Counted from the stretch's first letter, positions 35,501 through 47,663 are shown. The stretch is 64,000 nucleotides of DNA from Litoditis marina (GCA_964036275.1 OZ038437.1:13338590-13402589), one strand, 5' to 3'. Program-made: numbers and translations. Notes: a model not told the origin generated them from the letters alone.

Positions 35501-36457
35501 TGAACCCGGAATTTCTGTTCTCCTCCTACGAAAGAATGAGGGAGAGACGTCGACAGTCGGCGGAGAGAAGGGAGCTGGAGAAGGTAGGAATACATTTGTG
35601 TTAAAATACAATTCTACTGTCAGTCAATTGCACAGTCATGTGAAACATATTGAACACAGCAGAACTTAGGGCCGGCAATGACGAAATGATTGATTCCTCA
35701 ATTTTTGCTAATTTTACGTGAGTATTCGATTCGCTTTTAGTATATAAAGGAGCTGGGGAAGGTAAAGAGTTAAAATACAGTTATGTGTGATACACATCTC
35801 CTTCTATAGAGAATTACGAAAATATTCTGGAGGGAAGAACGCGTATTTTCGACAAGCTCCATAAATTTCCATCACAACTATATTTTTCATCAAAATTTGG
35901 ATGAAAGGGATTTTGGAGATGAAAGGGATGTTGGAGTTCTGTTTCTGTCGAACGTCGAACCTGATTTCATCCTGTGAACTTTCTTCTCTTGAGATACTTT
36001 TTTTTGAGTTCAAGCACGAGCTGTTAAAAGTGGTCTGGCAGGAACCGAATCTCGTGCCTTGCGCTCCACGGTTAATTTCGTCGCTCCAATGCAAATACGC
36101 TACAAAAACGCATTCATTGATATATTTCGCATCATTTAAACATAATTCATTAGCGGAGAGTCGACAACTTTATTTTTGAGGCGTATTCGCGTTGGAGCGA
36201 ATGAATTAACCGTGGAGCGCAAAGCACAAGATCTGGTTCCTGTCAGGCCATCTTTAAGCCAACACCCACACAAGTTGATTTCATATTTCAATCAACCCTT
36301 AGTTTCGGTGAAAAAAACTCCAATTCTTTTTCAAGTTCAGCAGCTCAGAAGCAACTTTCTAAGATTTTACTGGCGAAACTGCAAAGTAAACGTGGTAAAT
36401 TTTCAGAAATTGGCCGATTTTGAGAGGGAATCCGAAGAAAATTCGGATGCGGAATAA
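29543..36457 (+). CDS. Nanos-like translational repressor, 12 exons, intact
   Basis: Exons 29543-29596, 30216-30312, 30714-30802, 31460-31549, 31872-31958, 32499-32582, 33289-33384, 33707-33793, 34114-34176, 34618-34745, 35466-35583 and 36407-36457 join in phase to 347 codons plus stop. Residues 1-249 are low-complexity, rich in Ser, Pro, Asn and Gln. A nanos-type double CCHC finger follows: C251, C254, H264, C269 and C278, C281, H289, C294, with the hallmark C-E-M-C-G-A and N-H-T. The C-terminal part is basic then acidic. Nanos proteins act in germ cells with Pumilio-type partners to repress mRNAs. The first finger loop is much shorter than in insect or vertebrate nanos. The intron between H289 and C294 holds two SINE-like copies. 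Exons 1-7 are duplicated upstream. Confidence 0.88.
30874..31082. mobile_element. piggyBac-like MITE, TTAA target duplication
   Basis: Inverted ends AGGAGACCGGAACACAAC and CCGGTCTCCT are bounded by TTAA. The upstream gene copy has the empty site CAAATTAAATCTCAAG near 24370, with a single TTAA. The insertion is therefore younger than the gene duplication. Confidence 0.92.
32583..32716. mobile_element. MITE abutting exon 6 donor, second copy
   Basis: This is the duplicate of the element at 25891-26024 in the same position relative to exon 6. The two differ by few substitutions. Confidence 0.8.
34451..34475 (+). pseudogene. Partial duplicate of the zinc-finger exon start
   Basis: ACAG followed by GAATGTGGGTATTGCAAGAG repeats the acceptor and first 24 bases of exon 10 (34618-34641), including codons for E-C-x-Y-C-K-S-I. 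It then runs into unrelated sequence with a stop (reading on as LNELLIRSSQFPDDY). It is a non-functional decoy exon start 167 bp upstream of the real one. Confidence 0.75.
34752..34937 (+). mobile_element. tRNA-derived SINE-like element, copy 2
   Basis: It begins TATAGTCGTCGCC seven bases after the exon 10 donor and contains the A-box (GGTTAGCGGGC) and B-box (GGTTCGATTGC) segments. It lies in sense orientation inside the intron that splits the second zinc finger. Confidence 0.8.
35271..35448 (-). mobile_element. tRNA-derived SINE-like element, diverged copy 3
   Basis: The minus strand carries TGAAGTGGTTAGCGC (A box) and GGTTTGAGTCT (diverged B box) with the family's flanking order. It lies in the same nanos-like intron as copy 2, in the opposite orientation. 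Confidence 0.65.
35617..35745. mobile_element. MITE of the CAGTCACGTGAA family in intron 11
   Basis: It starts ACTGTCAGTCAATTGCACAG and ends TTTTAGTATA. The sequence just after it (GGAGCTGGGGAAGGTAAAGAG) resembles the end of exon 11 and its donor (GGAGCTGGAGAAGGTAGGAA), so a short piece of exon was duplicated here. Confidence 0.65.
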
Positions 36458-36784
36458 GCGAAATAGGAAGAAATTTTCATAGTGAATGTTTTTAGAAGAG
36501 TTTTATCGTAGTATTCAATGTAAATATACTGGGTAGTAATGGTAACTAACCTTGGTGTTTTTTACAGTTTTGTTCTTAGTTTACAACATCATGTTTCCTT
36601 CGTACGTTGAGACTGTTAACTTTTTACATATATATTTGTACAGTTTTATATAAAACCAGTTCCTAGCCTGTGGCCATTATCCGCCTTTTTCTTGTAGCTA
36701 CTATTATACGATAATCAGTATGTACAGTTTTCTTTGCAATGTGTTTTAATAATCAACGGATAAACTTTTCATAAACAAAAATAA
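36458..36784 (+). promoter_or_regulatory. 3' UTR of the nanos-like gene with a Pumilio-type site
   Basis: TGTAAATA at 36519-36526, about 62 bases after the stop, fits the UGURNAUA consensus of PUF proteins. An AATAAA signal is at about 36779-36784. Nematode nanos mRNAs are known to be translationally controlled, so a PUF site here is plausible, though a single 8-mer can occur by chance. Confidence 0.45.
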
Positions 36785-37388
36785 AATTGTCAAACTGAAG
36801 AGCACGATTATTTCGAATATTTCACACATTTTCACCGAGCGTTGATCCAGCGATGAAAATACACGCCCAAAACTGAGCATTTCGAAAAAGTAATGAATTT
36901 GTAGGTGCACATCACGTATTGTTCATTCAGCATTCGTACAAGGTCTGCTATGCTTCTGAATTTTTTTACAACGAAAACTTTATAGACAATTTCTTGATAG
37001 CGAGTTGTTATAAGAAAAACAGAAATTAACACATTTAAAATACAAATTGATTTCCCGCGTTCATACTGTTGGAGTGGACGTTAAAAGGGTACAGCAACTA
37101 TGGAAATATACAGTATACAATTACTGTTCATCAACAATAAAACGGTGTTCACTGGATCTTCGTTGTAGTTTGATCTACATACACGTCATTATTCACGCAT
37201 TTTGACCGAAAAGGAACGGGATCAAACTACAAACATCGTGGGATAGAACGCGATGAACCGTAAGGTCTTGAAAGGTTTTTTACGAATGGTTAGTAAATGA
37301 GTGCATAGTACGAGAGTTAACAAGAGAAAAGCATGGAAAATGTATTATACATAAAATTAGGAATGCTTAAGTGGTTTCAACTCAATTG
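36785..37388. other. Spacer containing the ancestral 3' flank of the four-TM genes
   Basis: 36785-36840 matches the sequence immediately after the shortened last exon of the gene at 42684. The rest is unique, including a minus-strand frame at 36832-37032 with no domain and a GATC-hairpin repeat near 37165-37240. Confidence 0.6.
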
Positions 37389-40300
37389 CTAGACATTATT
37401 TCGGTTTTGCAGTATGACTACTGTAGGTTGTGGCTGGTAATTGGGTTGCATTCCAATTACAGTTGGGTAATTAAGGTAGTTAGGGTTATTGGCCGGTTGT
37501 GGAATGATTATCTGGCACGATCCCCCATTGGTTGGGTCGAGCAGTGGGGCGGTTTGCGGGGCGTGCGTCGCGTCTTGCGTCGCGGTCGAAGACGAATTGG
37601 GTCTGAAGTGAGTATAGTGTGTGCCAAGTTTATAAATTTCTGTCCCTCGCCGGAATCGAACCTGGGAGCAAAAGATTCGTAGCAAGCCGCTAACCACTAC
37701 GCTATTGAAGTACACAACGGGCATGTTTTGGAATCGAAGACATGTGTGCGTACACAGCGGAAAGTGAGATATACAGTACCCTTCTGCCTAGCCGTTGGCG
37801 ACGACTATAGGTCAAAAAATGGTTACGGTGTATAGTTTATCAATCAGTGTTGGACTTTATACTCTGTGTATTCTCTGAACCATACACTACTGGGAGTCAC
37901 CAAATCATAGTTTTAGTTTAATCTTTGGACGAAATCGAACCACCTACACAGCGAAATAGGGCAAATTGAACCATCTAGGCGAGTTTCGTGGGAGGGGGGG
38001 GGGAAACGCACTCTGTGTTATGTGTGTACATCAAAGTTGACCTACCAACGTCTGCTCGCTCCGCATTGCGTATATGTTCACTGTCTATGTTGGTTAATAA
38101 TATACTATACCACTACGAACGATTTCATTCAAGACTAGTCACTAACCTCTGAGTGTCAACTTTTTTGGAAAGAATATATTCGAAGTACTTCAGCAGAACT
38201 TCGCGGCACAACAGATTCACAACGAAAGAGGCAAAAAGCAGCACGAAAGAGATTACACTGGTGATTCGACTCTCTGGAAACATCAATGTCAACCTGTGGT
38301 AGACCAAACGAAGATTTCCTATAAAACACGCCTTTAAAAAAACACGCCCACGGTCAACGAATATACAAACGCAAGAATCCTAAAACGTTTGTGGAAGAAG
38401 TGGCCCAGGCGCGGTATAGTTCCGGTCATTCCTACTGAGACTTGGCAGCGTGCCAATGAAAATTCCAGGCTCATTTAAACAACTTTGAGCATTTTCAAAA
38501 AACTTGAAATCTCGGTTAGCGGTAGTTCAGTTGCTTAAGAACACGGAAATACGAAATGTCCTCAGAATACCTATGTCTACTCCGAGAAATAGTCATTCGA
38601 AAATATTGGCACGATGCCAATAGCTGTCAGTGGGAATGAAACCAACTATAGCAATCCCCCAAAAACCTCATGATAGCTCATGAGCAACATCTCGCGAACT
38701 TCTATGAGGTTATAACGATAGCTATTGTCATGATAATGTTCATCATTATCCCAATCCTTTTACACAGGTTTCTTCCGACTACATCTACAAGCCATCCAAT
38801 CCAATATATATGAATCAATGTTTATATCTGTGTTCTGTATCAATTCTGTATTTCAAACAAAAAGGGTATTGGTTAAAAGATAAAACAATTCATGTGTAAA
38901 CAGAAACTACTTATACATTTCCTTCTCTTTGTTGAAAGTTGGAGTTCTAAGATTACACATCTTTGGACCAAACAAGTTTTCACACTGAAGTATCTTGAGC
39001 CGCAAGGTCCAAGATAACACTATGCCACAACATTGGGGATTCACAAGTAGCTCATGAGGTGTTAATAAGCCTCTCTTGAAAAACTCATACAAACTTCTCG
39101 TGAACTGAGGACGTATGCTAGAAGATCCCGGAACCTTCATCCCAACCTGCGTCTCCTCAAACATACGCTATTTCTCTGCTCTCACATCCCGCCATGATGT
39201 AAAAGACGAGAAATAGTGAAGCAGAGCTAGAGACGCAGGTTGGGATGGAGGTGCCGGGATCTTCTAGCATACGTGCTCAGGACGGTTTGCTACGCTGCCT
39301 TTTTTAACTAGTTTTACGGTGTTAGTCTAGTAATCTTCACATCTAGTGTGCTACCTGGTGTGGAGAATTTTAAATATCTTTCAAATATGTATCAATCACG
39401 TAAAAACTTACTTTTCTTACAGTATACTTCATCGGTGTCACGTACATTGCTTTCAAGACATCTTTCATAGAAGAATATTTTATGTGGCACGAATAAACCA
39501 GCTAACATCCACAGAGAAACTGCCAGTATTGAGAGGGTAGCCAGAGCCTGCGAAAGATATGGAAGTGGTTAACTATTTATCTAACCACTAACCAGTTTTT
39601 GACACTCCTTTCTCAGGTTACCTGAGTAGGTAACCCGTCGGTAACATACAGTTGAAACTCATCAGTTGCGATTCATTAGTTATTGGTCTGTGTCTAGGTC
39701 AAACTACAATAAAGGTAGGGTTTGGTCACTTATAGACTAGGTTTGATGCTCGTGGATAACTAACAATAACTATCACGTGAACTTACATAAGTCGCGAGAA
39801 AAGAAAACTTTCCGAAAAAACACTGACCTGATATATAAGTAGAAATCCGATGACCGTGCCTTGATTCCCTTCATTCTTGAATTTCAGTGTAATCATGGCT
39901 GCGATTATGAGACCCAATGCTATCAGAGCGTACCTTCAAATATTTTCAGAAAAATAGTATTAAATGAATGTATTATCTTTACAAAATTCACGAGCAAACT
40001 TTTACAAACATTGTTTTCATTTACTTTCACGGAGCCATGTTTTCAAAACTGCACGATTAATTGATTGCTTGATTCATTATTCATATTTAGTTTTTGTTTG
40101 ATGAGTTACGCACGGATAAAAAACTAACCATTGATGATTTTCCAAAAAGTAACCCGTAATGAGAAGCTGTGTCAAGAACATGAGAATGTACGCTATGTAT
40201 ATCGATATCTGAAAGTTATGCTGTTATTTTTTTATCAACTTTTTTTTTGAGTTGATCACCATCGCCAAGTTTTAGCTTGAATTTATTGTACACCATAAAA

Positions 40301-40663
40301 ACGGATGATGAAAACTACTACAGCGAAGCGATCGGGTATTGTTTTAGTCACATTTTTTATAGTTGGAAAAATCTACACTCAAACAATACGTAGCTAAACA
40401 ATACTTTTCCTTGTCTTGTGAGTTTCACTTGTGTCATACCTAGTGAGATAGGCTCATGAGTTGTTTGGTGATCGCTAGCGCGCCACGTCTGATAGTTCAG
40501 CTTACTAATTTTTATTCAAACTTCTGAGTATTAGCTATGCACTGAAAGTAAATTTGACGCGGGATTATACGGCGCTACTTCGAATTTAGTCATCATGACT
40601 ATTTCTCACCTTAACATGTACACATCCAAAGTACTCCCAGCGGTGCGATTTGAAACAGAGCAT
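37389..40663 (-). CDS. Four-transmembrane (tetraspan, LAPTM-like) protein A, 253 aa
   Basis: In transcription order the exons are 40663-40610, 40208-40129, 39933-39828, 39547-39412, 38318-38147 and 37602-37389, all phases agreeing. The protein starts MLCFKSHRWEYFGCVHVK. TM1 is at 20-38, TM2 47-62, TM3 about 70-95 and TM4 144-163. A loop with two cysteines (about 110-123) lies between TM3 and TM4. A Pro/Gln/Asn-rich tail (184-253) ends PTVVILQNRNNV. The plan resembles lysosomal LAPTM4-type and related nematode four-TM proteins, but I cannot give a function. The gene at 42684-45826 is its tandem paralogue with identical exon sizes except the last two. Confidence 0.85.
37620..37809 (-). mobile_element. 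tRNA-derived SINE-like element, copy 4
   Basis: GGTTCGATTCC (B box) and the AGTGGTTAGCGG segment are present on the minus strand. It lies in the last intron of four-TM gene A. Confidence 0.75.
38434..38650. mobile_element. MITE with TTGGCAGCGTGCCAA ends
   Basis: CATTCCTACTGAGACTTGGC at the left is matched by an inverted GCCAATAGCTGTCAGTGGGAATG at the right. Related ends are seen at 19990-20025, 42070-42110, 44265-44300 and 47410-47455. It lies in intron 4 of gene A. Confidence 0.6.
39111..39274. repeat. 164-bp foldback repeat
   Basis: ACGTATGCTAGAAGATCCCG at the left and CGGGATCTTCTAGCATACGT at the right are perfect inverted repeats, and pairing continues inward for about 50 bp. Related single arms occur at 60690-60790 and 61685-61745. 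It lies in intron 4 of gene A. Confidence 0.8.
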
Positions 40664-42683
40664 ATCTGGAACACAACTGCTACAGCGAGTCATCGAGCTC
40701 AATTTTTTTTTAAAATACTTCCCTACACAAAAAATATAATACTTGGTGTAACCCGTACAATATTATTTCAAACAATTTCGCCCAGAATCGATAAAAATTG
40801 AAAACAACACTTTAAAGAAGGACGATATGTGGATCAATCCCGTGTCATTGGTCCTTTGAACTGCAATTGAAAAGTGTATTCCGGTTTGAGGAACTGAAGC
40901 GTTGCGATTGGACCACATAATCTTGCTTCTTTAATCTCTTTCACCGTGTCACGGTACCGCTAAATGATAAGCCCACTCAGAGTTATCACTTCCGGTCAAA
41001 TCGTGCAAAACATTACTGTAGTTTCACGCTGAACATAACTGATTGGTAGTTTTTTTTTCTTCGTAAAACACGCCATTCGAAACTCGCGAGTTTTCATCGG
41101 AATGCAACGAAATGTTAACTTTTCTCTTATTTTTTTTTTCAGAAAACAAAGCAGGTACTCCTTTTTGAATCAAGTATTTACGAACATTATCATAGACCGA
41201 AGAAAAACCAAAAACTCTACAAAATAGGGAACGAACAAAAAGGCGATCGAATTGAGGGTTGTTTTGAACGTTTTTCCATATGAGAATAGTGGCGCCGGCT
41301 TATCTTTTTTTTTTGAAATGATAACAATATTTTGGTGAGACATTGAGTGTCGAAATCATCGTTTGTTTACCATAGTCTTCGATCTTCGCAAAACAGTCTA
41401 CCTATTCGTTGCTCTGTGTTTGTAGTTTGATCCCGTCGATTTTCGGTCAAAATTGGTCAGTTTTATTCAGAGATCAAACGACAACGAAGATTTGCTAAAA
41501 CAGAAACAACGAAGGAAACACGAGCAACATCAGGCGGCGTAGCAATCCCTACAAAAGTTGATGAGATCACCTCATGAGCTATTAGCATGAGCTTCTCATG
41601 AGATACTATTGATTGCTATGCTACAACACATGAGAGTTTACGAGTAGCTCATGGGGTATCTCATGAGAAACTTATGTGAACTTCTCATGAGGTTGGACGG
41701 TTTGCTACTTGACCGAATTGTTGTAGTTTGATCCCAACGCAGGACATAGTCTACTAAATTCACTATACTGTTAGTCAATTGCACACGCAGATCATAGGCT
41801 GTTAATTACAAACTCGCGTTTAGTCGAAACTGTATTGCAACAAATCTAGAGATATAGTGGACCCTGAAGAGACGTCAGACGACGAGGGGAAAATTCAATA
41901 TATATGACAGCCACGCTTTATAAACAGTAATTTACTGTTTTGCAACGACGCTTGTTCTGAGCAGTGTCATGAAACACGTTAAACACAGCAGAATTCAGAA
42001 ACGTGCCAAAGTGTCCGAAGCCTCATTAGAATGCTAACTTTACGTGAATATTCAATTAACTTCTAGTATATATTTTTGGCACGCTGCCAAGTCTCATTGG
42101 AACTGAAAAGAGCTATTCTGAGACTGAGATTGCTACAGAACACATTTGGTGAGACATTTCGGTCACTACAGTTAACAGAAAAGTGACGTGAGACGTAAAA
42201 AAAATACAATTATGTACTTTATATTACCGGTTCTTACTTTCTGCTGTGTTTTCTTATTTTCAGACGTGTTTAGCCAGTTGTTTCTTTTATGAAGCATTTT
42301 TCCAATTTCTGCTCCGTTTTTTAGACAATACCAAGCCAGTTCCAGGAAAATACAAGTTTCATTGACATGAGAAGTTCGAAAACACCAGTGAGTTAACAAT
42401 GATTCATTGATCTAATATGGCACTGTAGAAAAACAGGTGGAAACATAATAGTACGGAATGAACAGTACGAGTTTGATTCATGAATGTAGGTTGTTAGTGG
42501 AAGTGTAACAAAAACATATTCTCAGTCTCTCGCTCGTTACAGAAATATAGTTTTCGTTCCCACATTCCTAGCCAGTATAGTTTTCTTTGTAATGTGTAGT
42601 ACATACAAACTAATTAATCTTTGATAAACAACGAATTGTTAAACAAAACTATTAAACTAAAAAGCCAGATAATTTCGAATATT
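40664..42683. other. Upstream region of gene A with dispersed repeats
   Basis: 40815-40932 is a second AGAAGGACGAT palindromic MITE. 40970-41480 matches 46270-47150 upstream of gene B and so marks the shared 5' flank of the duplication. 41565-41710 is a CTCATGAG-rich repeat also seen near 38670-38715, 39030-39080 and 43600-43745. 41765-42070 is a CAGTCACGTGAA MITE interrupted by other sequence. I see no further gene. Confidence 0.6.
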
Positions 42684-45600
42684 TCACACATTTTCACCGA
42701 GCAGTGGGGCTGTTTGTGGGGCGTGCGTCGCGGCTTGCGTCGCGGTCCATGACAAGTGGAATCTGAAGAGAGTAGGTTATGGTGTATACTCCATCAAGCC
42801 GTTCTGGACATCGTACGATGCGTTTGAGAACGGTTAGCGCCAAATAACTGCGATTGGCCAGCTACAAAAGCGAATAAGCATGCAGGTCGAAGAGACCGCA
42901 GAGAGGCTGAGACACTCTGCGTCTCTCTGATTCCCACACTCCCTAATTGGCAGCGAACAAGCGTATCCGTCGAACCACGTGCGAGTGACCAGATCAATGT
43001 GTAGTTTGATCTCTACACAAGAAATCTAACTACAAACACAGCACAAATTCTAGGCAAGGTTCGTGAAAAAGCGCACCTTGTATCATGTGTGTAGATCAAA
43101 TTTGGCTTTTCAACGATCATTCCTTCCGCATTGCGAAGTAGTTCTGTGTCTTTGTTGGTCAAATTGAGACTTTCATATACTCGCCATTTTCCCGAAAAAG
43201 ACAGTAAAGTGCTCAAGTGCGGTTGTCGATTGCTCGCCAGCAGACGAGAGAGTGTGCAGATCAGGGAAACGCAGACAAGCTGGCCGCTTGCCAAACCCCG
43301 CCTCCTACCAAACTGCCCGTATACTGCCGAGGTTTTCAAAGTTGCTCACGAACCTCTGAGCATTCTTCAAGCTGATAACATATGCGAGGTACTTCAGCAA
43401 AACTTCGCGACACAACAAATTCACAACGAAAAATGCGAAAAGCACCACCAAGAAAATTACACTGGTTATACGACTTTCTGGAAAGTGTAATATTAACATG
43501 TAACTGTGTGAGATCAAACGAAAACTTCCTATTCAACACTCCCAAAAACAGTCGCGATCCACGACTAAAATAAAATGACCCAGGCGCGGTAGCCAAAATT
43601 TCATGAAAGCGAGCAACATTTCACGAACTTTATCAGATTCTATCGATTGCTATGCTACAACAATGAACATCTAAGAGTAGCTCATGAGGTGTTCATGAGG
43701 TTCTCATGAGATACTCGCATGAACTTCTCATGAAAAAGGACGGTTTGCTACTCTCTTAGCTAGTTTCACGGTGGGCTAGTGATCTCTACATCCAGTGTGC
43801 TTCGTTAGAGGAGACCGGAACACAACCCTAAATGTCAGAAAATTGCTGTATCCTACTTCTAATTAGACGCGTTGCGTGTCGCGCAGCATTGTCATGTGAA
43901 TGTCACGTGAACTGATCAAACTAATATACGAGTTGTTTGTGCTCTTTGATCGCAAAACAGTGGAAAGCAACCCGAAACAAAACCTTTGCTCAAGTTGTGT
44001 TCCGGTCTCCTTTAAATGTAAAATTTCAATTATCAGCATACCCTATGTATCAATCACGTAGGAACTGACGTTTCTTACAGTAGATTTCATCAGTATCACG
44101 TACATTGCTTTCCATACATCTTTCATAGAAGAATATTATATATGGCACGAATATTCCAGCTAAAATCCACAGAGAAATCACCAGGATTGAGAGAGTAGCC
44201 ATATTCTGTTAATGATGAAAATTGGTAAACTCTTTATCTCACCTGTTCCTGGAATAGCTCGCACATTTCCCAACTGGACTTGGGCAGCTTGCCAATGAAA
44301 GTTCAAGGTAGTTTTTGAACATGTTTCGTTATAATTTGTATTCAAAGAAACTTTCTGTAAAGTACATGTTTTCTCTAAATAACAGTCCTCCAAAGTTTTT
44401 TGCAGGTTAAAGTTTTTGGCAGGTTAAGGTTACCTGATTAGGAAACCCGTTGCTGACAAACAGTGAAAGACTATCGGTTACGTTTCATTAGTTATTGGTA
44501 TGTGTCTAGATCTAACTACATTAAAGATTGGGTTTTGTTACTTATAGATTAAAGTGCGTGCCAGATTTATGAACTTCTGTCTCTTGCCGAAATCGAACCT
44601 GCGAGCGAACGTTTCGTAGCAGAGCGCTAACCACTGTGCTATGAGATGACATCACCGGCTGGCTTTGGAATCGAAGACATGTGTGCGTACACTACGGACT
44701 ATGAGATGTACAGTACCCTCCCGCCTTTCGGTTGGCGAGGACTATATGCTTGATGCTAGTGGATAACAAACAATTACTATCACGTTTACTTTACATAAGT
44801 TACGAAAAAATAAGAATGTTACATTGAGATCAAAATACTTACCTGATAGATAAGTAGAAATCCAATGACTGTGTCTTGGTTCCGTTTATTTTTGAATTTC
44901 AATGTAATCATGGCCGCGATTATGAGACCCAATGCTATCAGGGCGTACCTTTAAGTACTTTTTCCAGAAAAATAGTATTAAATGCATGTATTGTTTTTAC
45001 AAATGTTTGCAAGCAGGTTTTCCACTCAGTTTTACGAGCTCTATTTGTACAAACCCCATGATTGATTTATCTATTGCTTCATTATTCATGTTGAATGTTT
45101 GTTTTGATAAGTTGCTACGAACGAATGGAACAAAAAACTGACCATTGATGATTTTTCAAAAAATAACCCGTTGTGAGAAGTTGTGTCAGGAACATAAGAG
45201 TGTACGCTATGTATATCGATATCTGAAACATGTGAATTCATTTGTGACGTGAACAACATTTCACTACTAGTCTGGGTCCAACTGACCTACGCACTCTCTC
45301 GTCGGTGCATGGCCAGATAACTGGAAGCTGTTCCAGACAGCGGTCTGCGGTCTAGAGTTGTTAATCGAATTCAAAATTTTGTTTGGGAAAAACTTCGGGA
45401 TCAACCAAATTTAGTTCGAGCCCCACTTTAACAGCCCCACTGCGGTCACACTTTGAGCCTTCGAATTGGGAGGCAGCTGCCCAAAGGTGCAAACTATGGA
45501 CATTGATCGAATACCCGAGATTACCCCAATCGATACATATCACTTGCACGTGAGGGCCGCTTTCTCCCAATCTGGCGGATCGAAGTGTGAGCGCTGCCTT

Positions 45601-45826
45601 CTTAGAAATACCGTACGCTATCCACAACGACATGTTGGAACATATGCGATTAATAGGTTCAAAGCCCGTGAAGCTCTAGATTCTAAAAATCCACTTCATT
45701 TCTATTCTTTTTCAGATCATTTCATTGTACCAATGAAACTCAATATACGTCATTTGCTGGCTACCTTCTCACCTTAACATGTACACATCCAAAGTATTCG
45801 CAACGGTGCGAGTTGAAACATAGCAT
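42684..45826 (-). CDS. Four-transmembrane protein B, truncated tail, 209 aa
   Basis: Exons in transcription order: 45826-45773, 45222-45143, 44948-44843, 44205-44070, 43528-43354 and 42762-42684. Exons 1-4 have exactly the lengths of gene A and exon 5 is one codon longer. The product starts MLCFNSHRCEYFGCVHVK and keeps all four membrane segments and the Cys loop. The last exon matches A through APQTAPLL and then ends GENV, because about 700 bp present in A are missing. The frame is open throughout. Introns contain a TTAA MITE (intron 4) and a SINE-like copy (intron 3). It is upstream of A, on the same strand, and 5.2 kb from it start to start. Confidence 0.83.
43805..44015. mobile_element. 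piggyBac-like MITE in intron 4 of gene B
   Basis: The ends AGGAGACCGGAACACAAC and GTTCCGGTCTCCT are inverted repeats, bounded by TTAG on the left and TTAA on the right. It is absent from the matching intron of gene A. Confidence 0.85.
44559..44746 (-). mobile_element. tRNA-derived SINE-like element, copy 5
   Basis: The minus strand has AGTGGTTAGCGCTC and GGTTCGATTTC with the usual family order and ends TATAGTCC-like. It lies in intron 3 of gene B and is absent from gene A. Confidence 0.75.
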
Positions 45827-47534
45827 ATCTGGAACAGGGTATAGAGAGTTACCAAGTGTCTGTTGTAGTTTGAAATCGGACCATAGATAACGAAGTTGAT
45901 GAAATCGGACTACAACCACAGTCGGATCGGGCAACATAAACCGTACTGACCTTCTTTCAGAAGCGCTGTCGTAAGGAGATCGAAAGCTTGTAGGGTATAT
46001 TGTACAATTGTCCCCTCCCCCCTTGAGCTTTAAGTGGGGGGGGGGGGCGATTGTTAAACAAATCCGGGGTGGTACTATTGCCCCCATTTTTGATTGTGGG
46101 GGGGGGGGTGATTGTTAAACGTCGGCATTGTACAACTACCCCCCAAATTACAATTATACGGGCAATTGTACAATTTTCCCAACTTGTAATACTCAATACT
46201 ATTTCAAAATCTTTCTTCGATCGGTCGATAAAATCGAAAACAGCCTTTTATCGTTTCTTGTTATCATTAAATAATAACACCACACAGGGTCGACACTTCC
46301 GGTCAAATCGAAACAATACTGTAGTTTCACGCGCGCGCTCACTACGCCAGAAACAAATGATATGGGGGGATGGCCATAGCTGAATGGTGGTTTTTTCCAA
46401 TCTCAAAACACGCCAGAACTCGCGAGTTTTCATCGGAACGCAACGGAGTTTCAATTGTCTCTGATTTTTTCTAGAAAAAAAAACCGATATTATAGGATTT
46501 GTCAAACCGTTGTGGACACCGTACCATCGATTTTGTATGGGGCGGGGTTTGGCGAGCGGCCAGTTCGTCTGCGTATCATTGATCTACACACTCTCTCAAC
46601 TGCTGGCAAGTAATCAACAACCGCTCGCCCCGCATCGCTCAATCAATCGAACCCTCTGCTGTCTTTATTGGCAAAATGGCAACTATACTTGTTGAATCAA
46701 ATATTAACGAACACTTTCATAGACCAAAGAAAAACCAAAAACTTCACAAAATAGGGAACAGAACAAAAAGTCGAGCGAATTGAGGGTTGTTTTGAAGGTT
46801 TTTCAATCTGAAAGTACCTGATGGCGCCGAACGGCTTATCTTTTTTGAAATGATAACAATATTTGGGTGAGACATTGGCTGTCGAAATCATAGTTTAAAA
46901 TAGTCTTCGATCTTCGCAAAACAAGTCTGAACACTGTATGTTGCTCTGTGTTTGTAGTTTGATCGGGATTTTCGGGCGAGGTTCGTGAATTATGGCTTGT
47001 TCGATCAAAGATCAAACTTCAACAAGACCTGGTTGCTCCCCATAACAGGAAAATCAAAGAACACTCGTGTAAACACTGGAGATATTGCAGTGATTCACAC
47101 AGGGAATGACCGAATTGTTGTAGTTTGATCTCAACGCAGGACATAATCGGTTATTTTGATAGAAAATCAACACGCTCGAGAAACAAAAAAGACGGATATG
47201 GCAAACAACCCCGTCTCGGCTCGGTATGGGAATTTTAGTTCTTTTCACTCAGACAACTTTTTGCTAATTAGCAAGCCACTTTTGTAGCGGCCTCGGTGAT
47301 AGAGTGTGCAGGTCAGAGAGACGCAGACTGTCTGGCCTGTCTGCGACTTCATTGATCTGCGTGCTCTCTCGCTTTTGTAGCTTGCAAGTCGCAGAAAATT
47401 GGTGCCAATGTTTCTGAGAGTCGCACTGAGACTCATTGGCAACGCGCCAATATTTTTGGATAATTATTTCCTAGAGCAAATAGGACGAAGTTCATTCACG
47501 TGTTTACATAAAGCTGAACAACTGTTATAAAGGG
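45827..47534. other. Upstream region of gene B
   Basis: 46002-46180 is a G-rich element with inverted ATTGTACAATTG ends and two G-runs of 11-12. 46270-47150 is the duplicated 5' flank shared with gene A. Frames such as 46510-46695 lie in repeat sequence and are not genes. Confidence 0.55.
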
Positions 47535-47663
47535 TGCCAAATTTACAAAATTTAAAAAAAGCGCTACGTGGTACATAACCGACAAGCTTGCGAATCTAAA
47601 CCATGTGTCCGTGCACAGCAAAAATTGAGATCTACAGTACCCCACCGCTTTTCGTTGACGACG
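47535..47663 (-). mobile_element. tRNA-derived SINE-like element, degraded copy 6
   Basis: Only the outer parts of the family are recognisable (TGCCAAATTTACAAA and the CCATGTGTCCGTGCACAGC segment). The tRNA-like boxes are mostly deleted. Confidence 0.55.

Noticed and set aside
45957..46196. Proline-rich frames near 46 kb
   Set aside because: They are read from G-runs within a repeat element with inverted ends.
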